Below, piece by piece: positions 36,644-44,489 of a stretch of DNA of 64,000 nucleotides. The stretch covers positions 124,001 through 188,000 of the forward strand of contig NZ_JAEVFI010000001.1 in the NCBI RefSeq assembly GCF_019303495.1. The letters are read 5' to 3'. The translations under genes were made by a program, and so were the position numbers. The notes beneath the pieces are model-generated. The model saw nothing but the letters and a program-made list of their open reading frames with translations, had not been told where the DNA came from and searched no databases. The DNA comes from Streptomyces sp. JJ66. GTDB taxonomy: Bacteria > Actinomycetota > Actinomycetes > Streptomycetales > Streptomycetaceae. How positions within the stretch are numbered: position 1 is the stretch's first letter; each line of letters starts with the position of its first letter.

Positions 36644-37867
36644 ATGAGCACCGAACCGCTCCTGATCGTCGCGGACCATGTCGCGGGCCGCGTCACGGTG
36701 TTGACCGTTCCCGGCGGCACACAGGTGGCGGCGCTGGAGGGGCGGCACGTGAGCGAGCACGCCGGATTCCTGGCCCTGCCCGGCGGCCGGATCGCGTGCG
36801 TGGACGACCTGCGCGGCGAACTCCTCGTCCTCGACCCCGGCGCGGCCCGCGCCGGACGCCCGCTGCTGACGGCCACCGCGCCCGTCGCCGTCCCGGCCGA
36901 ACACCTGGCCGCCGACACCGGCGCGGAGCACGTCGTGGTCACCACCGGGCTCGGGGCGCACGAGGAACCGTGGAGCGAGCTGGTGACGGCCGTGGAGCTG
37001 AACACCGGCCGGGCCGTCCGGAGCCGGATACGCGCGGGCGAGCCCGGGGTGACACTCGCCGGCCCGGGCGCCGGGGCCCTGGCGCTGCTGCGGCACCGCG
37101 CGCCCGGCGAACTGGCCGCGTTCCCCCTCGCCAGCCTGCTGGACGCGGGCCCCGGCTGCCCGCACCGGATACCGGCGGCCCGGGCACCCCTCCCGGACGA
37201 CGGCCACGGGGACGCCTACGACCCGGTCACCGGACGGGTGTTCGCCGCCACGGGGGCGGGCGTCCACCGCGTGCGCGTCACCGGCGGCGCCCTCGCCCCG
37301 GAGCCGCCACTGCCGTGGAGGTGCGCGGGACGCGGCTACTTCCTGCGGGTGGACGCGCGCCGACGCCTGCTGTGGTCCTGCGTACGCGGCGGACCGGACG
37401 CCCCGTCGCGCTGGCCGGAGTGGAGCAACACCGCCTGGTGCCACGCGCTGGACACCGGCCGCACCGAACACGTGGAGCTCGGCCCCGGGCTGGTGTTCCG
37501 CATGGCGCTGGCCCGGCACGCGGTGGCCTTCACCCGCATTCATCCCGACGGTGACGAACTGGTGCTCGTGGACACCACGGGCGAGCGCCCGGCGGTGACA
37601 GCCCGCAGGCCGCTGCCGCCGATGGCCGGGGCGCCGCGCCGGGGCGGGACCCCGTGGGACAGCGTGCAGCGCCGTGCCGTGGCCGCCTCACCGGGGGCGG
37701 ACTGGGTGGCCGTCAGCCGGGGCGGGCACGGCGAAGTGGCGCTGTTCGACGCGCGCGCGGGTGAGCAGCGGGCGCTGTTGCGGACGGGAACGCCGCTGGA
37801 CGAGGGCGGCCGCCTGGCGATGGTCCGCCCCGGTGACGGCGCGTCCGGCGACACGGTAGGCCGCTGA
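36644..37867 (+). CDS. Cytoplasmic beta-propeller-like protein divergent from the importer
   Basis: 407 residues after TGGAGG. No signal peptide. Repeating units with aspartate-rich turns (GGRIACVDDLRGELLVLDP; DDGHGDAYDPVTGRVFAATGAGVHRVRV; DARRRLLWSCVRGG; HPDGDELVLVDTTG; SPGADWVAVSRGGHGEVALFDARAGEQRALL) suggest a six- or seven-blade propeller. His and acidic residues are frequent. AztD-type zinc metallochaperones are also beta-propellers, but those are secreted, so any such analogy is loose. It shares the regulatory region with the importer. Function unknown. Confidence 0.75.
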   Translation: MSTEPLLIVADHVAGRVTVLTVPGGTQVAALEGRHVSEHAGFLALPGGRIACVDDLRGELLVLDPGAARAGRPLLTATAPVAVPAEHLAADTGAEHVVVTTGLGAHEEPWSELVTAVELNTGRAVRSRIRAGEPGVTLAGPGAGALALLRHRAPGELAAFPLASLLDAGPGCPHRIPAARAPLPDDGHGDAYDPVTGRVFAATGAGVHRVRVTGGALAPEPPLPWRCAGRGYFLRVDARRRLLWSCVRGGPDAPSRWPEWSNTAWCHALDTGRTEHVELGPGLVFRMALARHAVAFTRIHPDGDELVLVDTTGERPAVTARRPLPPMAGAPRRGGTPWDSVQRRAVAASPGADWVAVSRGGHGEVALFDARAGEQRALLRTGTPLDEGGRLAMVRPGDGASGDTVGR

Positions 37868-38294
37868 ACCGGCCACAGCCGCACGTGGAATGACGACCCG
37901 TGGAGCGGGGCGAAGGTGATCCAGCGCGCTGGAGGTCCGGCGCTCCGTGCGGGACGGGAGCAACACCGGCCCAGAAAGCGCGAAGGCCCGCCCGGTGCGA
38001 CGGGGGATGCACACCGGACGGGCTGAACACCTTTCTACCGCATCGGAGGGCGATCGCGCAGCCCGGGACGGGCCGGGAGGGCACTTCCGGGGCCCGGGTC
38101 AGCGATATCAAGCCACCTGCGAACGGGGGGATTTCCCGGCTCGGCCTCGGCGGCAGGACCGCAGGGCGGGCCGGGGAGCAGGGCGGCGCCGGGCCAGCCT
38201 GCCGCCCGGCGCCGCCCTGGTCACAGGTGGCCCAGACCCCCGTGCGGGGCCACCTCCTCATGCGGCGTGACGTCTGTGGCCGTCCTCCCGGCCG
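37868..38294. other. 427-bp convergent intergenic region with strong hairpin
   Basis: No convincing gene. A perfect 15-bp stem with 9-nt loop (38180-38194 with 38204-38218) is the likely bidirectional terminator between the beta-propeller gene and the XRE gene. The rest has no repeats or promoters that I can see. Confidence 0.65.
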
Positions 38295-38828
38295 TCACGC
38301 CCCGGCTGGCGGGTGGGTACCGCCCGACTCGGGCGGTTCCAGGGGCAAATTCATCTGCTGCCTAAACTGGCTGATAATCGCGGTCAGACTGTCCTGCACC
38401 TCGGGCGGCAGCCCGACCGACCGCAGCGCGATCTGACGCACGCGCTGGTCACGGATCGCCGCGAGGAACCGGACCTCCTCTTCGACGTGGGCGGCCTGGC
38501 GCTCCGACAGGTCGCCGAGCAGGTAGCCCACCGGGACGCCGAAGAACTTCGCCAACGCCCGGAGCACGTCCGGACTCGGGTTGTCCCGGCGCCCGTTGCG
38601 CAGCATGGACAAGTACTGCTCGGTGAGGCGGACCCCGCCGTACTCCCCGGGATGCCGGCTGATCACCTCGGCCACGTGGGCGTTGGTGTACGCGGCGCCG
38701 ACCGGGTGCATGTTCGCGAACAGGTAGCCGAGCCGCTGGGCCAGCGTCCCGCCAGCCGTCCCGCTCGTGGGCTCCGCGTCCCCGCCCGCCGCCATGGTCA
38801 CCGTCCTCGTGTTCTGATCCACCGCCAT
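38295..38828 (-). CDS. XRE-family regulator
   Basis: 177 residues. HTH at about residues 28-100 (AQRLGYLFANMHPVGAAYTNAHVAEVI ... GVRLTEQYLSMLRNGRRDNPSPDVLRALAKFFGVPVGYLLGD) and a C-terminal helical segment (VRQIALRSVGLPPEVQDSLTAIISQFRQQM). The target may be its own promoter or the divergent TPR-like gene at 39162; a palindrome at 39033-39048 lies between them. Family members in Streptomyces include developmental and metabolic regulators; I cannot say which this is. Confidence 0.85.
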   Translation of the reverse strand: MAVDQNTRTVTMAAGGDAEPTSGTAGGTLAQRLGYLFANMHPVGAAYTNAHVAEVISRHPGEYGGVRLTEQYLSMLRNGRRDNPSPDVLRALAKFFGVPVGYLLGDLSERQAAHVEEEVRFLAAIRDQRVRQIALRSVGLPPEVQDSLTAIISQFRQQMNLPLEPPESGGTHPPAGA

Positions 38829-39161
38829 ACAGCCGTCTCACGCCCAGTTAAGCCTGACCTCTCGCGCGATGCGCCTCGTTTGGCATCCTGCCATGGAGAA
38901 GCCGGAATCACTAGACTGACCGGGCGATCACCTCGCCTCCCCTTAACCAAGGGTTGATTTACCGTCCGTACCGGCCAGCGGCCAGATCGGCACTCCGGCT
39001 CGACGCCCGGCTCCGCACCCGCGTGACAAGATTGTGAAGGGATTCACACCGTCCTCTTGGCTCGGCGCGCCTTCCGTGCTGAGATCGATCTCACCCCGGT
39101 TCACGGGGTTCTTCCGGTTCACCTGCACATCCGGCTCGACGACGCGCTAGGGGAGGGCACA
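38829..39161. promoter_or_regulatory. Divergent promoter region with TGTGAA-GGGA-TTCACA palindrome
   Basis: 333 bp. The 16-bp element at 39033-39048 has perfect 6-bp arms. A second imperfect one, TTAACCAAGGGTTGA, lies near 38943. Both are AT-richer than surroundings and may be operators for the flanking XRE regulator or others. Confidence 0.45.
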
Positions 39162-39962
39162 GTGGCGGAGTCCGCCATGTCTCGTTCGGTACGGCTGGAT
39201 CACGGGGAGGGCGGCGCGGAGGGTGGCGGCCCGCTGGACCACGCCGTGTGGCGGCTGCGCTCGCGGGGCTGCTGGGAGGATGCCGCGGCCCTGCTCACCC
39301 CGCACGCGGCGAGCGACGCCGCGGCAGCGGTACGCCGGGCGGCACTGCTGGGGGAGCGCTGCATGTTCACCGCCGAGGGGTGGGCGGAGGCCGAGGACGC
39401 GCTGCGAAGTGCGGAAGCGCTGGCGGTGGACGCCACCTTGCGCGGTGCCGCCGCCTGCGAGCGCGGACACCTGGCGTACGCGGCGACGGTGCTGGGCGTA
39501 CGCGACCGCGCCGATGAGGCCCGCTCCGCGCTGGGCCGCGCGGCGGCGCTGCTGCCGCCCGCCTCCCCCGGCCGGGCGCTGCTGGACTTCCGGCGCGGCC
39601 TGCTGGCCGAACACCTGGCCAAAAGCCCGCAGGAGGTGCAGGACGCCAAAGCCGCCTACCGGCGGGCGCACGCCGGGGCGGCGGAGCACGGGGACGCCCT
39701 GCTGTGCTCGTTCACCTGGCGGCATCTGGCCGGGATCGCGCTGCGCGCGGGTGAACTGGCCGAGGCGCGGCACGGGTTCACCGAGTCCCTGCGGCTGCGC
39801 GAAGAGCTGGGCTTTCTCGTCGGCATGGCACCCGCCCTGGCCGCCCTGGCGGACGTGCAGCCCGGCCCGGAGGCCGAACGCCTGCGCGCTGAGGCCCAGC
39901 GCCTGTTCCGCCTGCTCGGCGGCGTCCCCACCTGGCTGGCCCGCCACCTGGCGGCAGCCTGA
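39162..39962 (+). CDS. TPR-like helical repeat protein
   Basis: 266 residues from the GTG at 39162, behind GGGGAGGG. Alanine-rich helical pairs of about 34 residues (CWEDAAALLTPHAAS; GWAEAEDALRSAEALAVDATLRGAAACERGHLAYAATVLG; RADEARSALGRAAALLP; VQDAKAAYRRAHAGAAEHGDALLCSFTWRHLAGIALRAGELAEARHGFTESLRLREELG) are TPR-like. No enzymatic or DNA-binding motif. Divergent from the XRE gene, perhaps its partner. Confidence 0.75.
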   Translation: MAESAMSRSVRLDHGEGGAEGGGPLDHAVWRLRSRGCWEDAAALLTPHAASDAAAAVRRAALLGERCMFTAEGWAEAEDALRSAEALAVDATLRGAAACERGHLAYAATVLGVRDRADEARSALGRAAALLPPASPGRALLDFRRGLLAEHLAKSPQEVQDAKAAYRRAHAGAAEHGDALLCSFTWRHLAGIALRAGELAEARHGFTESLRLREELGFLVGMAPALAALADVQPGPEAERLRAEAQRLFRLLGGVPTWLARHLAAA

Positions 39963-40045
39963 CCCACCCGGGGCCGGGACGATCCGCCGGTCCCGGAAGG
40001 CTGAGCTCGCCGGGCCAGCTCGCCGGGCGGGGCTGGCTGACCCGT

Positions 40046-40843
40046 CTACCGGGCCAGGTGCTGGCGCAGGAGGCGTTCGACGGCGCCGGTGTCCCCGTCG
40101 GTCAGGGCGTCGATGAGTGCCACGTGCTCGTGCGCGGCGGTGCGCAGCTCGGCCGGGGGGCGTCCGACGCCGCCACGGCGGCGCAGCTCGGTGGCGACGC
40201 GCACCAGCTGCCGGTTCCCGGTGAGCTCCAGGAGCGCGGCGTGGAAGGCGCGGTCGGCCTCGGCGTAGGCGGCGCGCTCCGCGCGGGCGGCGTGCGCGAC
40301 GGTGGCCTCGGCGAGCGGACGCAGCGCCTGCCAGCGCTCCGGCGGCACGGTGGCGGCCAGCTGGAGCAGGGGCGGGATCTCCAGCAGGGCGCGGACCTCG
40401 GCCAGCTCGGCGCGGTCGCTCCCCGAGTGCTCGGCGACGCGGAAGCCCCGGTTGGGCACGGTCTCCACCGCGCCCTCCACCGCGAGCTGCTGCATCGCCT
40501 CGCGCACCGGGGTGGGCGAGACGCCGAAGCGCTCGGCGAGGGCCGGGGCGGAGTACACCTGTCCGGGCGCCAGCTCGCCGCTGTGCAGCTTCTCCCGCAG
40601 CGCGTTCAGTACCTGGGCCCGCACCGAGTGCCGCCGCGGCAGGCGAGGGCGGTGCGACTCGGAGTGAACATGCTCACCCCGGGCGGCCTGACCGGCGACG
40701 GCGGACCGGATCGGGGCCAGTGCCGGGCGCGATCCGCCACGCACCTGCTGACCAGGGATGACGGCGGCGGGGTGAGCGGGGTGAGGCGCGGGCGGGGACG
40801 GCGTGAGGGCTGTTATCTCCGAGTCCGATCGGGTACGCGTCAT
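40046..40843 (-). CDS. GntR-family regulator (FCD type)
   Basis: 265 residues from the ATG at 40843 (AGGAG upstream); an in-frame ATG at 40861 is also possible. An unconserved ~70-residue N-terminus precedes the winged helix (VRAQVLNALREKLHSGELAPGQVYSAPALAERFGVSPTPVREAMQQLAVEGAVETVPNRGFRV) and an FCD effector domain with its His/Asp pattern (LAEVRALLEIPPLLQLAATV, DRAFHAALLELTGNRQLV, HVALIDALTDGD). The long N-terminal tail is odd. The ligand is probably a small organic acid, by family analogy. Confidence 0.88.
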   Translation of the reverse strand: MTRTRSDSEITALTPSPPAPHPAHPAAVIPGQQVRGGSRPALAPIRSAVAGQAARGEHVHSESHRPRLPRRHSVRAQVLNALREKLHSGELAPGQVYSAPALAERFGVSPTPVREAMQQLAVEGAVETVPNRGFRVAEHSGSDRAELAEVRALLEIPPLLQLAATVPPERWQALRPLAEATVAHAARAERAAYAEADRAFHAALLELTGNRQLVRVATELRRRGGVGRPPAELRTAAHEHVALIDALTDGDTGAVERLLRQHLAR

Positions 40844-40924
40844 GTGCCCGCTCCTGTCCATGCCGAGTGTCCGAAGAGCACCATAGGCGGAGAGTGCCGG
40901 AGATCAAACCTCCCGGAGATCAGG

Positions 40925-40943
40925 TAAGGTAAGGCTTACCTGC
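40925..40943 (+). promoter_or_regulatory. DmdR/IdeR-type iron box
   Basis: TAAGGTAAGGCTTACCTGC matches the consensus iron box TTAGGTTAGGCTAACCTAA at 14 of 19 positions, including the central AGGC/T...ACCT core. It ends 28 nt before the FhuF-like start, so iron-dependent repression of that gene is likely. Confidence 0.75.
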
Positions 40944-40971
40944 TAACGATCGTGGAATCGGGAACCGTTTC

Positions 40972-41832
40972 ATGGCCGTCACCACCCTCGCACCAGCCCC
41001 AAAGCCGCCGACCGCGAACTCCCCGCTCGCCGCCGCCTACGCGCGCCTCGGCGAGGTCCTGCCCGGCTTGCGCGTCAGCGAGGTGGGCGCCGGGAGCGGG
41101 CTTCCCGAGGGTGACGGCTGGGCCCATACCACCGAGCTGGCCGCCGGCGGAGACGTCCTGGACGCCTTTCTCACCTGGGACGAGGAACAGGTACGACGCG
41201 ACTACGGCACCGCCGCCCGTCCCGATGTGGTCGCCTCCTTCGGCCTGCACCGCTACGCCTGGCCCGCGACGCTGCTCATCACCATCCCCTGGTTCCTCCT
41301 GCGCCGCGTGCCGCGTCTGCCGGTGGACGCCGTGGCCTTCCACCGCGCCACCGGCCGGCTCGCGGTACGTCCGTCCACGTTCGCCTGCCTGCCCGACGAC
41401 CCGGCCGCCGCCCTGCCCGGGGCCCGGGTCGTGCCGCACGAGGAGGCGCTGCGCGGCGCGGTGCGCGAGGCGGTGGCCGAGCACATGGGCCCGGTACTGG
41501 AGGGTTTCGGCCCGCGCATGCGGCGCGGCCCACGGGCGCTGTGGGGCGCGGCGTCGGACGAGATCACCGAGGGCCTGTGGTACGTCGGCGGGCTGCTCGG
41601 AGAGGAGCGCCGGGCGATCGAGGAAGCGGGCCTGCTGCTCCCGGGCTCCACCGCGCCCTACCCGCGCGGCGCTGGTTTCCGGGAACTGACCGCCCCCGAC
41701 GGCACCACCCTGCCCACCCGGGACCGGGCGAGCTGCTGCCTGTTCTACACCCTGCGTCCCGAGGAGACCTGCGTCACGTGCCCGCGCACCTGCGACGCGG
41801 AACGCATCGAGCGCCTGACCACTCCTCGCTGA
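40972..41832 (+). CDS. FhuF-like (2Fe-2S) ferric-siderophore reductase-type protein
   Basis: 286 residues. The C-terminus CCLFYTLRPEETCVTCPRTCDAERIERL has the CC-X10-C-X2-C arrangement that ligates the unusual [2Fe-2S] cluster of FhuF-like proteins, which reduce ferric siderophores in the cytoplasm. The N-terminal part is typical of the actinomycete branch (YDATTAARPDVVASFGLHRYAWPATLLITIPWFLLRRVP is only partly conserved). The iron box just upstream supports this role. It has no siderophore gene beside it and could serve any ferri-siderophore. Confidence 0.85.
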   Translation: MAVTTLAPAPKPPTANSPLAAAYARLGEVLPGLRVSEVGAGSGLPEGDGWAHTTELAAGGDVLDAFLTWDEEQVRRDYGTAARPDVVASFGLHRYAWPATLLITIPWFLLRRVPRLPVDAVAFHRATGRLAVRPSTFACLPDDPAAALPGARVVPHEEALRGAVREAVAEHMGPVLEGFGPRMRRGPRALWGAASDEITEGLWYVGGLLGEERRAIEEAGLLLPGSTAPYPRGAGFRELTAPDGTTLPTRDRASCCLFYTLRPEETCVTCPRTCDAERIERLTTPR

Positions 41833-41980
41833 CGCGTTCGACCCCAAAGGCCCCGCGCGGCCCCGTGGGCCGCTCGTTGCGGTTACTTGCCCGAAAACCG
41901 CTCCGTGCGCCTGTGCGGTTCGGCCAGGATGCTCCGCGGAACAGAACCGGACGGCCGAGCGAGGCACGAGGGGCAGCGGC

Positions 41981-42961
41981 ATGGAACTCACGGACGGATC
42001 GCTGAGCTGGGTGGTGGCGGGTGCCGTCATGCTCGCCGGACTCGTCGGCGCGATCGTGCTCATGATGGCGCGCGGGCGCGGGGCGGGCGCCGCCGAGGAC
42101 GCCGGAGCGGGCGACTCCTGGGAGCGGATGGAGGAGCGGCGCCGCCGCAAGGAGACCGTCTACGCGACGGCGTCGTACCTGCTGCTGTTCTGCTGCGCGG
42201 GCGTCGCCGCCGCGCTGTCCTTCCACGGCCTGGTGGGCTTCGGACGGCAGAACCTCAATTTGTCCGGCGGCTGGGAGTACCTGGTGCCCTTCGGGCTGGA
42301 CGGGGCGGCGATGTTCTCCGCCGTCATCGCGGTGCGCGAGGCGAGCCACGGCGACGCCTCGGTCGGCTCCCGGCTGCTGGTGTGGATCTTCGCGGGTGCC
42401 GCCGCCTGGTTCAACTGGGTGCACGCGCCGCGCGGCGCGGGTCACGCGGGCGCGCCGCACTTCTTCGCCGGAATGTCGATCTCGGCGGCGATCCTGTTCG
42501 ACCGGGCGCTCAAGCAGACCCGCAAGGCCGCGCTGCGCGAACAGGGCCTGGTGCCGCGCCCGCTGCCGCAGATCCGCGTCGTGAGGTGGCTGCGCGCGCC
42601 GCGTGAGACGTTCCGGGCCTGGTCGCTGATGCTGCTGGAGGGCGTGCGCACACTGGACGAGGCGGTGGACGAGGTGCGCGAGGACCGGCGCCGCAGGGAG
42701 CAGGAACGGACCCGGCAGCGGGAACAGCGCAAGCTGGAGCGCGCCCGGCTCAAGGCACTGGCCCGTGGGAGCGCGGCACCGGCGGCCGCGCGGCCCGAGG
42801 CGGAGGGGGACGTGGACGTGTCCGTGGAGGTGGACAAGCCGGTGCGGGCCCGGGCCGCGCTGGCCCGCTCCGAGAGCGGGACGGCCGACCTGGGCACGGC
42901 CCAGCCCCGGCTGGACACGCTGGAGGAGAAACTCGCCGCGATCGAGAAGCAGTTCGGCTGA
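41981..42961 (+). CDS. DUF2637-family membrane protein
   Basis: 326 residues. One membrane segment at residues 8-28 and three or four more between about 66 and 175 (ATASYLLLFCCAGVAAALSFHGLVGFG, YLVPFGLDGAAMFSAVIAVRE, LLVWIFAGAAAWFNWVHAP), then a long charged coiled-coil (VREDRRRREQERTRQREQRKLERARLKAL) and an acidic tail. DUF2637 proteins are common on actinomycete chromosomes and mobile elements (SpdB-like spread proteins are relatives). Function unknown. Convergent with the PP2C gene. Confidence 0.8.
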   Translation: MELTDGSLSWVVAGAVMLAGLVGAIVLMMARGRGAGAAEDAGAGDSWERMEERRRRKETVYATASYLLLFCCAGVAAALSFHGLVGFGRQNLNLSGGWEYLVPFGLDGAAMFSAVIAVREASHGDASVGSRLLVWIFAGAAAWFNWVHAPRGAGHAGAPHFFAGMSISAAILFDRALKQTRKAALREQGLVPRPLPQIRVVRWLRAPRETFRAWSLMLLEGVRTLDEAVDEVREDRRRREQERTRQREQRKLERARLKALARGSAAPAAARPEAEGDVDVSVEVDKPVRARAALARSESGTADLGTAQPRLDTLEEKLAAIEKQFG

Positions 42962-43006
42962 GGCGGCCCGCCCGCCCCGGCCGGGTCCGCGCGGCCAGGA
43001 AACCGG

Positions 43007-43050
43007 CCGGAAACGGGCTGCCCCCGCCTGACGGGGCAGCCCGTTTCCGG
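43007..43050. terminator. Bidirectional terminator
   Basis: Perfect 18-bp stem (43007-43024 with 43033-43050) and 8-nt loop between convergent genes, the strongest hairpin in the window. Confidence 0.85.
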
Positions 43051-43061
43051 CTAATGCGCCG

Positions 43062-44447
43062 TCACGCTTCCCAGACGGTCACTGCGGTGCGGTCGTCGGC
43101 GTGGCCCTCGACGCGTAGGTGGACGTCCGTGAGGAAGGCGGCCAGGCCGGGCACGGGGCCGTCGGTCCAGCGGGCGGCCAGCTCAGCGGCGAACTCCGGT
43201 TCCGTGCGCAGGGGTTCGGCCAGGCCCGGGCTCGCCATGAGCAAGGTGTCGCCGGGACGGGCCACGCAGGTGCGGAACCGGAACGGCGGATGCGCGGCGG
43301 GCCCGGCGTCCCCGGGCGGCGGATCGGCGGGCCTGGGCTCCTGGTCGGCCCAGGCTCCGTCGCGCAGCAGGAACAGACCGCCGGGGCCGACGCCGAAGAA
43401 CACCCGGGTACGGCAGCGGGGGTCCACCGGCAGCACCAGACAGCGCAGGTCGGCGGGGTACTCCTCGGGCGCCAGGCGCAGGGTGCCCGCGCGGGAACGC
43501 AGCCTGCCCATGCTGTGGCTGGTCAGCCGGCCCAGCCCGGCGCCGAGCGCGCTGCGGTCGCCCGCCCGGAGGTCGGTGAGCAGCCGGGCGTGGCTGCGGC
43601 CTACCGCGCGGGCGATCGCCCGGCAGGCGTCGCGGGCCGGACGCTGGCCGACGGGCCCGGCCCGGCCCGCACCGGCGATGGCGAGCAACAGGAGTGCGTC
43701 GTCCCCGGCGCCAAAGCGCACGGTGAGCAGGGCCTCGTGCCGCGCCCGGCCCCGGAACCGCGCGGAGTCACCGCGCAGGGAGGCCGCGCGGACGGTGAGG
43801 GCGCCGTACTGGGCGCCTTCCAGTTCGGTGTCCGCGACGACGTCCTCCAGCCCCTCCGGGTCCGCCTCGGGGAGCGTGGTGGGCTCCGCTTCGTAGGTGG
43901 GCGGGCGCTCCCCCACGAACTTCGCCTCAGCCGCCCGGCGTTCCGGTTCACTCCGCGCCGGTGACCGGGGCGGGGGTGCGGGGCGGGAGACGCCCGGGGT
44001 GGCCTCGTCTGGCGGTGGGGCGGCGGGCGGCTGACTGGCTGGTGTGGCGTCGCCCGTCCCCCCGTCACCGGCTGGTGTGGGCTCAGGTGGTGTGGAGGCG
44101 TCCGGCGCGGTGCCGTCTGCCGCATCGGTGTCCAGCGCTTCAGTGTTTCCTGACCCGGCATCACGTTGCGGGACGTCATCCTTCGTGCTCATGGCGCCCC
44201 GTTCCCCCGCGTCCCGTGCGGGGTGGTCAGCCGCCGGACGCCGGGTGGGGGCCGGTTCCGTGTCGGGCCGCCGCGGGGACGGCGTGCGCTGCGCGACAAT
44301 GTTGGGTGATCTGACGGCGCGCGCGGCGGAGTTGAAGCGGTCGTCCAGACTGTCGTGGGTCGCGCCGTGGCCCGCGTCGGGGTGGTCCTCCGCGTAGAGC
44401 CGGGTCCACCAGTCGGGCTCCGTCGCCCGTTCGCCTTGCCCTGTCAT
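43062..44447 (-). CDS. PP2C-like protein phosphatase with long disordered N-terminus
   Basis: 461 residues. About residues 1-190 are low-complexity Pro/Ala/Asp-rich. The rest (YGALTVRAASLRGDSARFRGRARHEALLTVRFGAGDDALLLLAIAGAGRAG ... CVARPGDTLLMASPGLAEPL ... ADDRTAVTVWEA) follows the PP2C core, with the usual catalytic GDGMGG-like loop replaced by GDDALLLLAIAGAG, so activity is uncertain. A start at the internal ATG giving MSTKDDVPQRD is possible. It may regulate a kinase pathway; no kinase is nearby. Confidence 0.75.
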   Translation of the reverse strand: MTGQGERATEPDWWTRLYAEDHPDAGHGATHDSLDDRFNSAARAVRSPNIVAQRTPSPRRPDTEPAPTRRPAADHPARDAGERGAMSTKDDVPQRDAGSGNTEALDTDAADGTAPDASTPPEPTPAGDGGTGDATPASQPPAAPPPDEATPGVSRPAPPPRSPARSEPERRAAEAKFVGERPPTYEAEPTTLPEADPEGLEDVVADTELEGAQYGALTVRAASLRGDSARFRGRARHEALLTVRFGAGDDALLLLAIAGAGRAGPVGQRPARDACRAIARAVGRSHARLLTDLRAGDRSALGAGLGRLTSHSMGRLRSRAGTLRLAPEEYPADLRCLVLPVDPRCRTRVFFGVGPGGLFLLRDGAWADQEPRPADPPPGDAGPAAHPPFRFRTCVARPGDTLLMASPGLAEPLRTEPEFAAELAARWTDGPVPGLAAFLTDVHLRVEGHADDRTAVTVWEA

Positions 44448-44489
44448 GCCCCCATTGTTCCCGTTACGGGCCGCCGGGGACAGACCACG

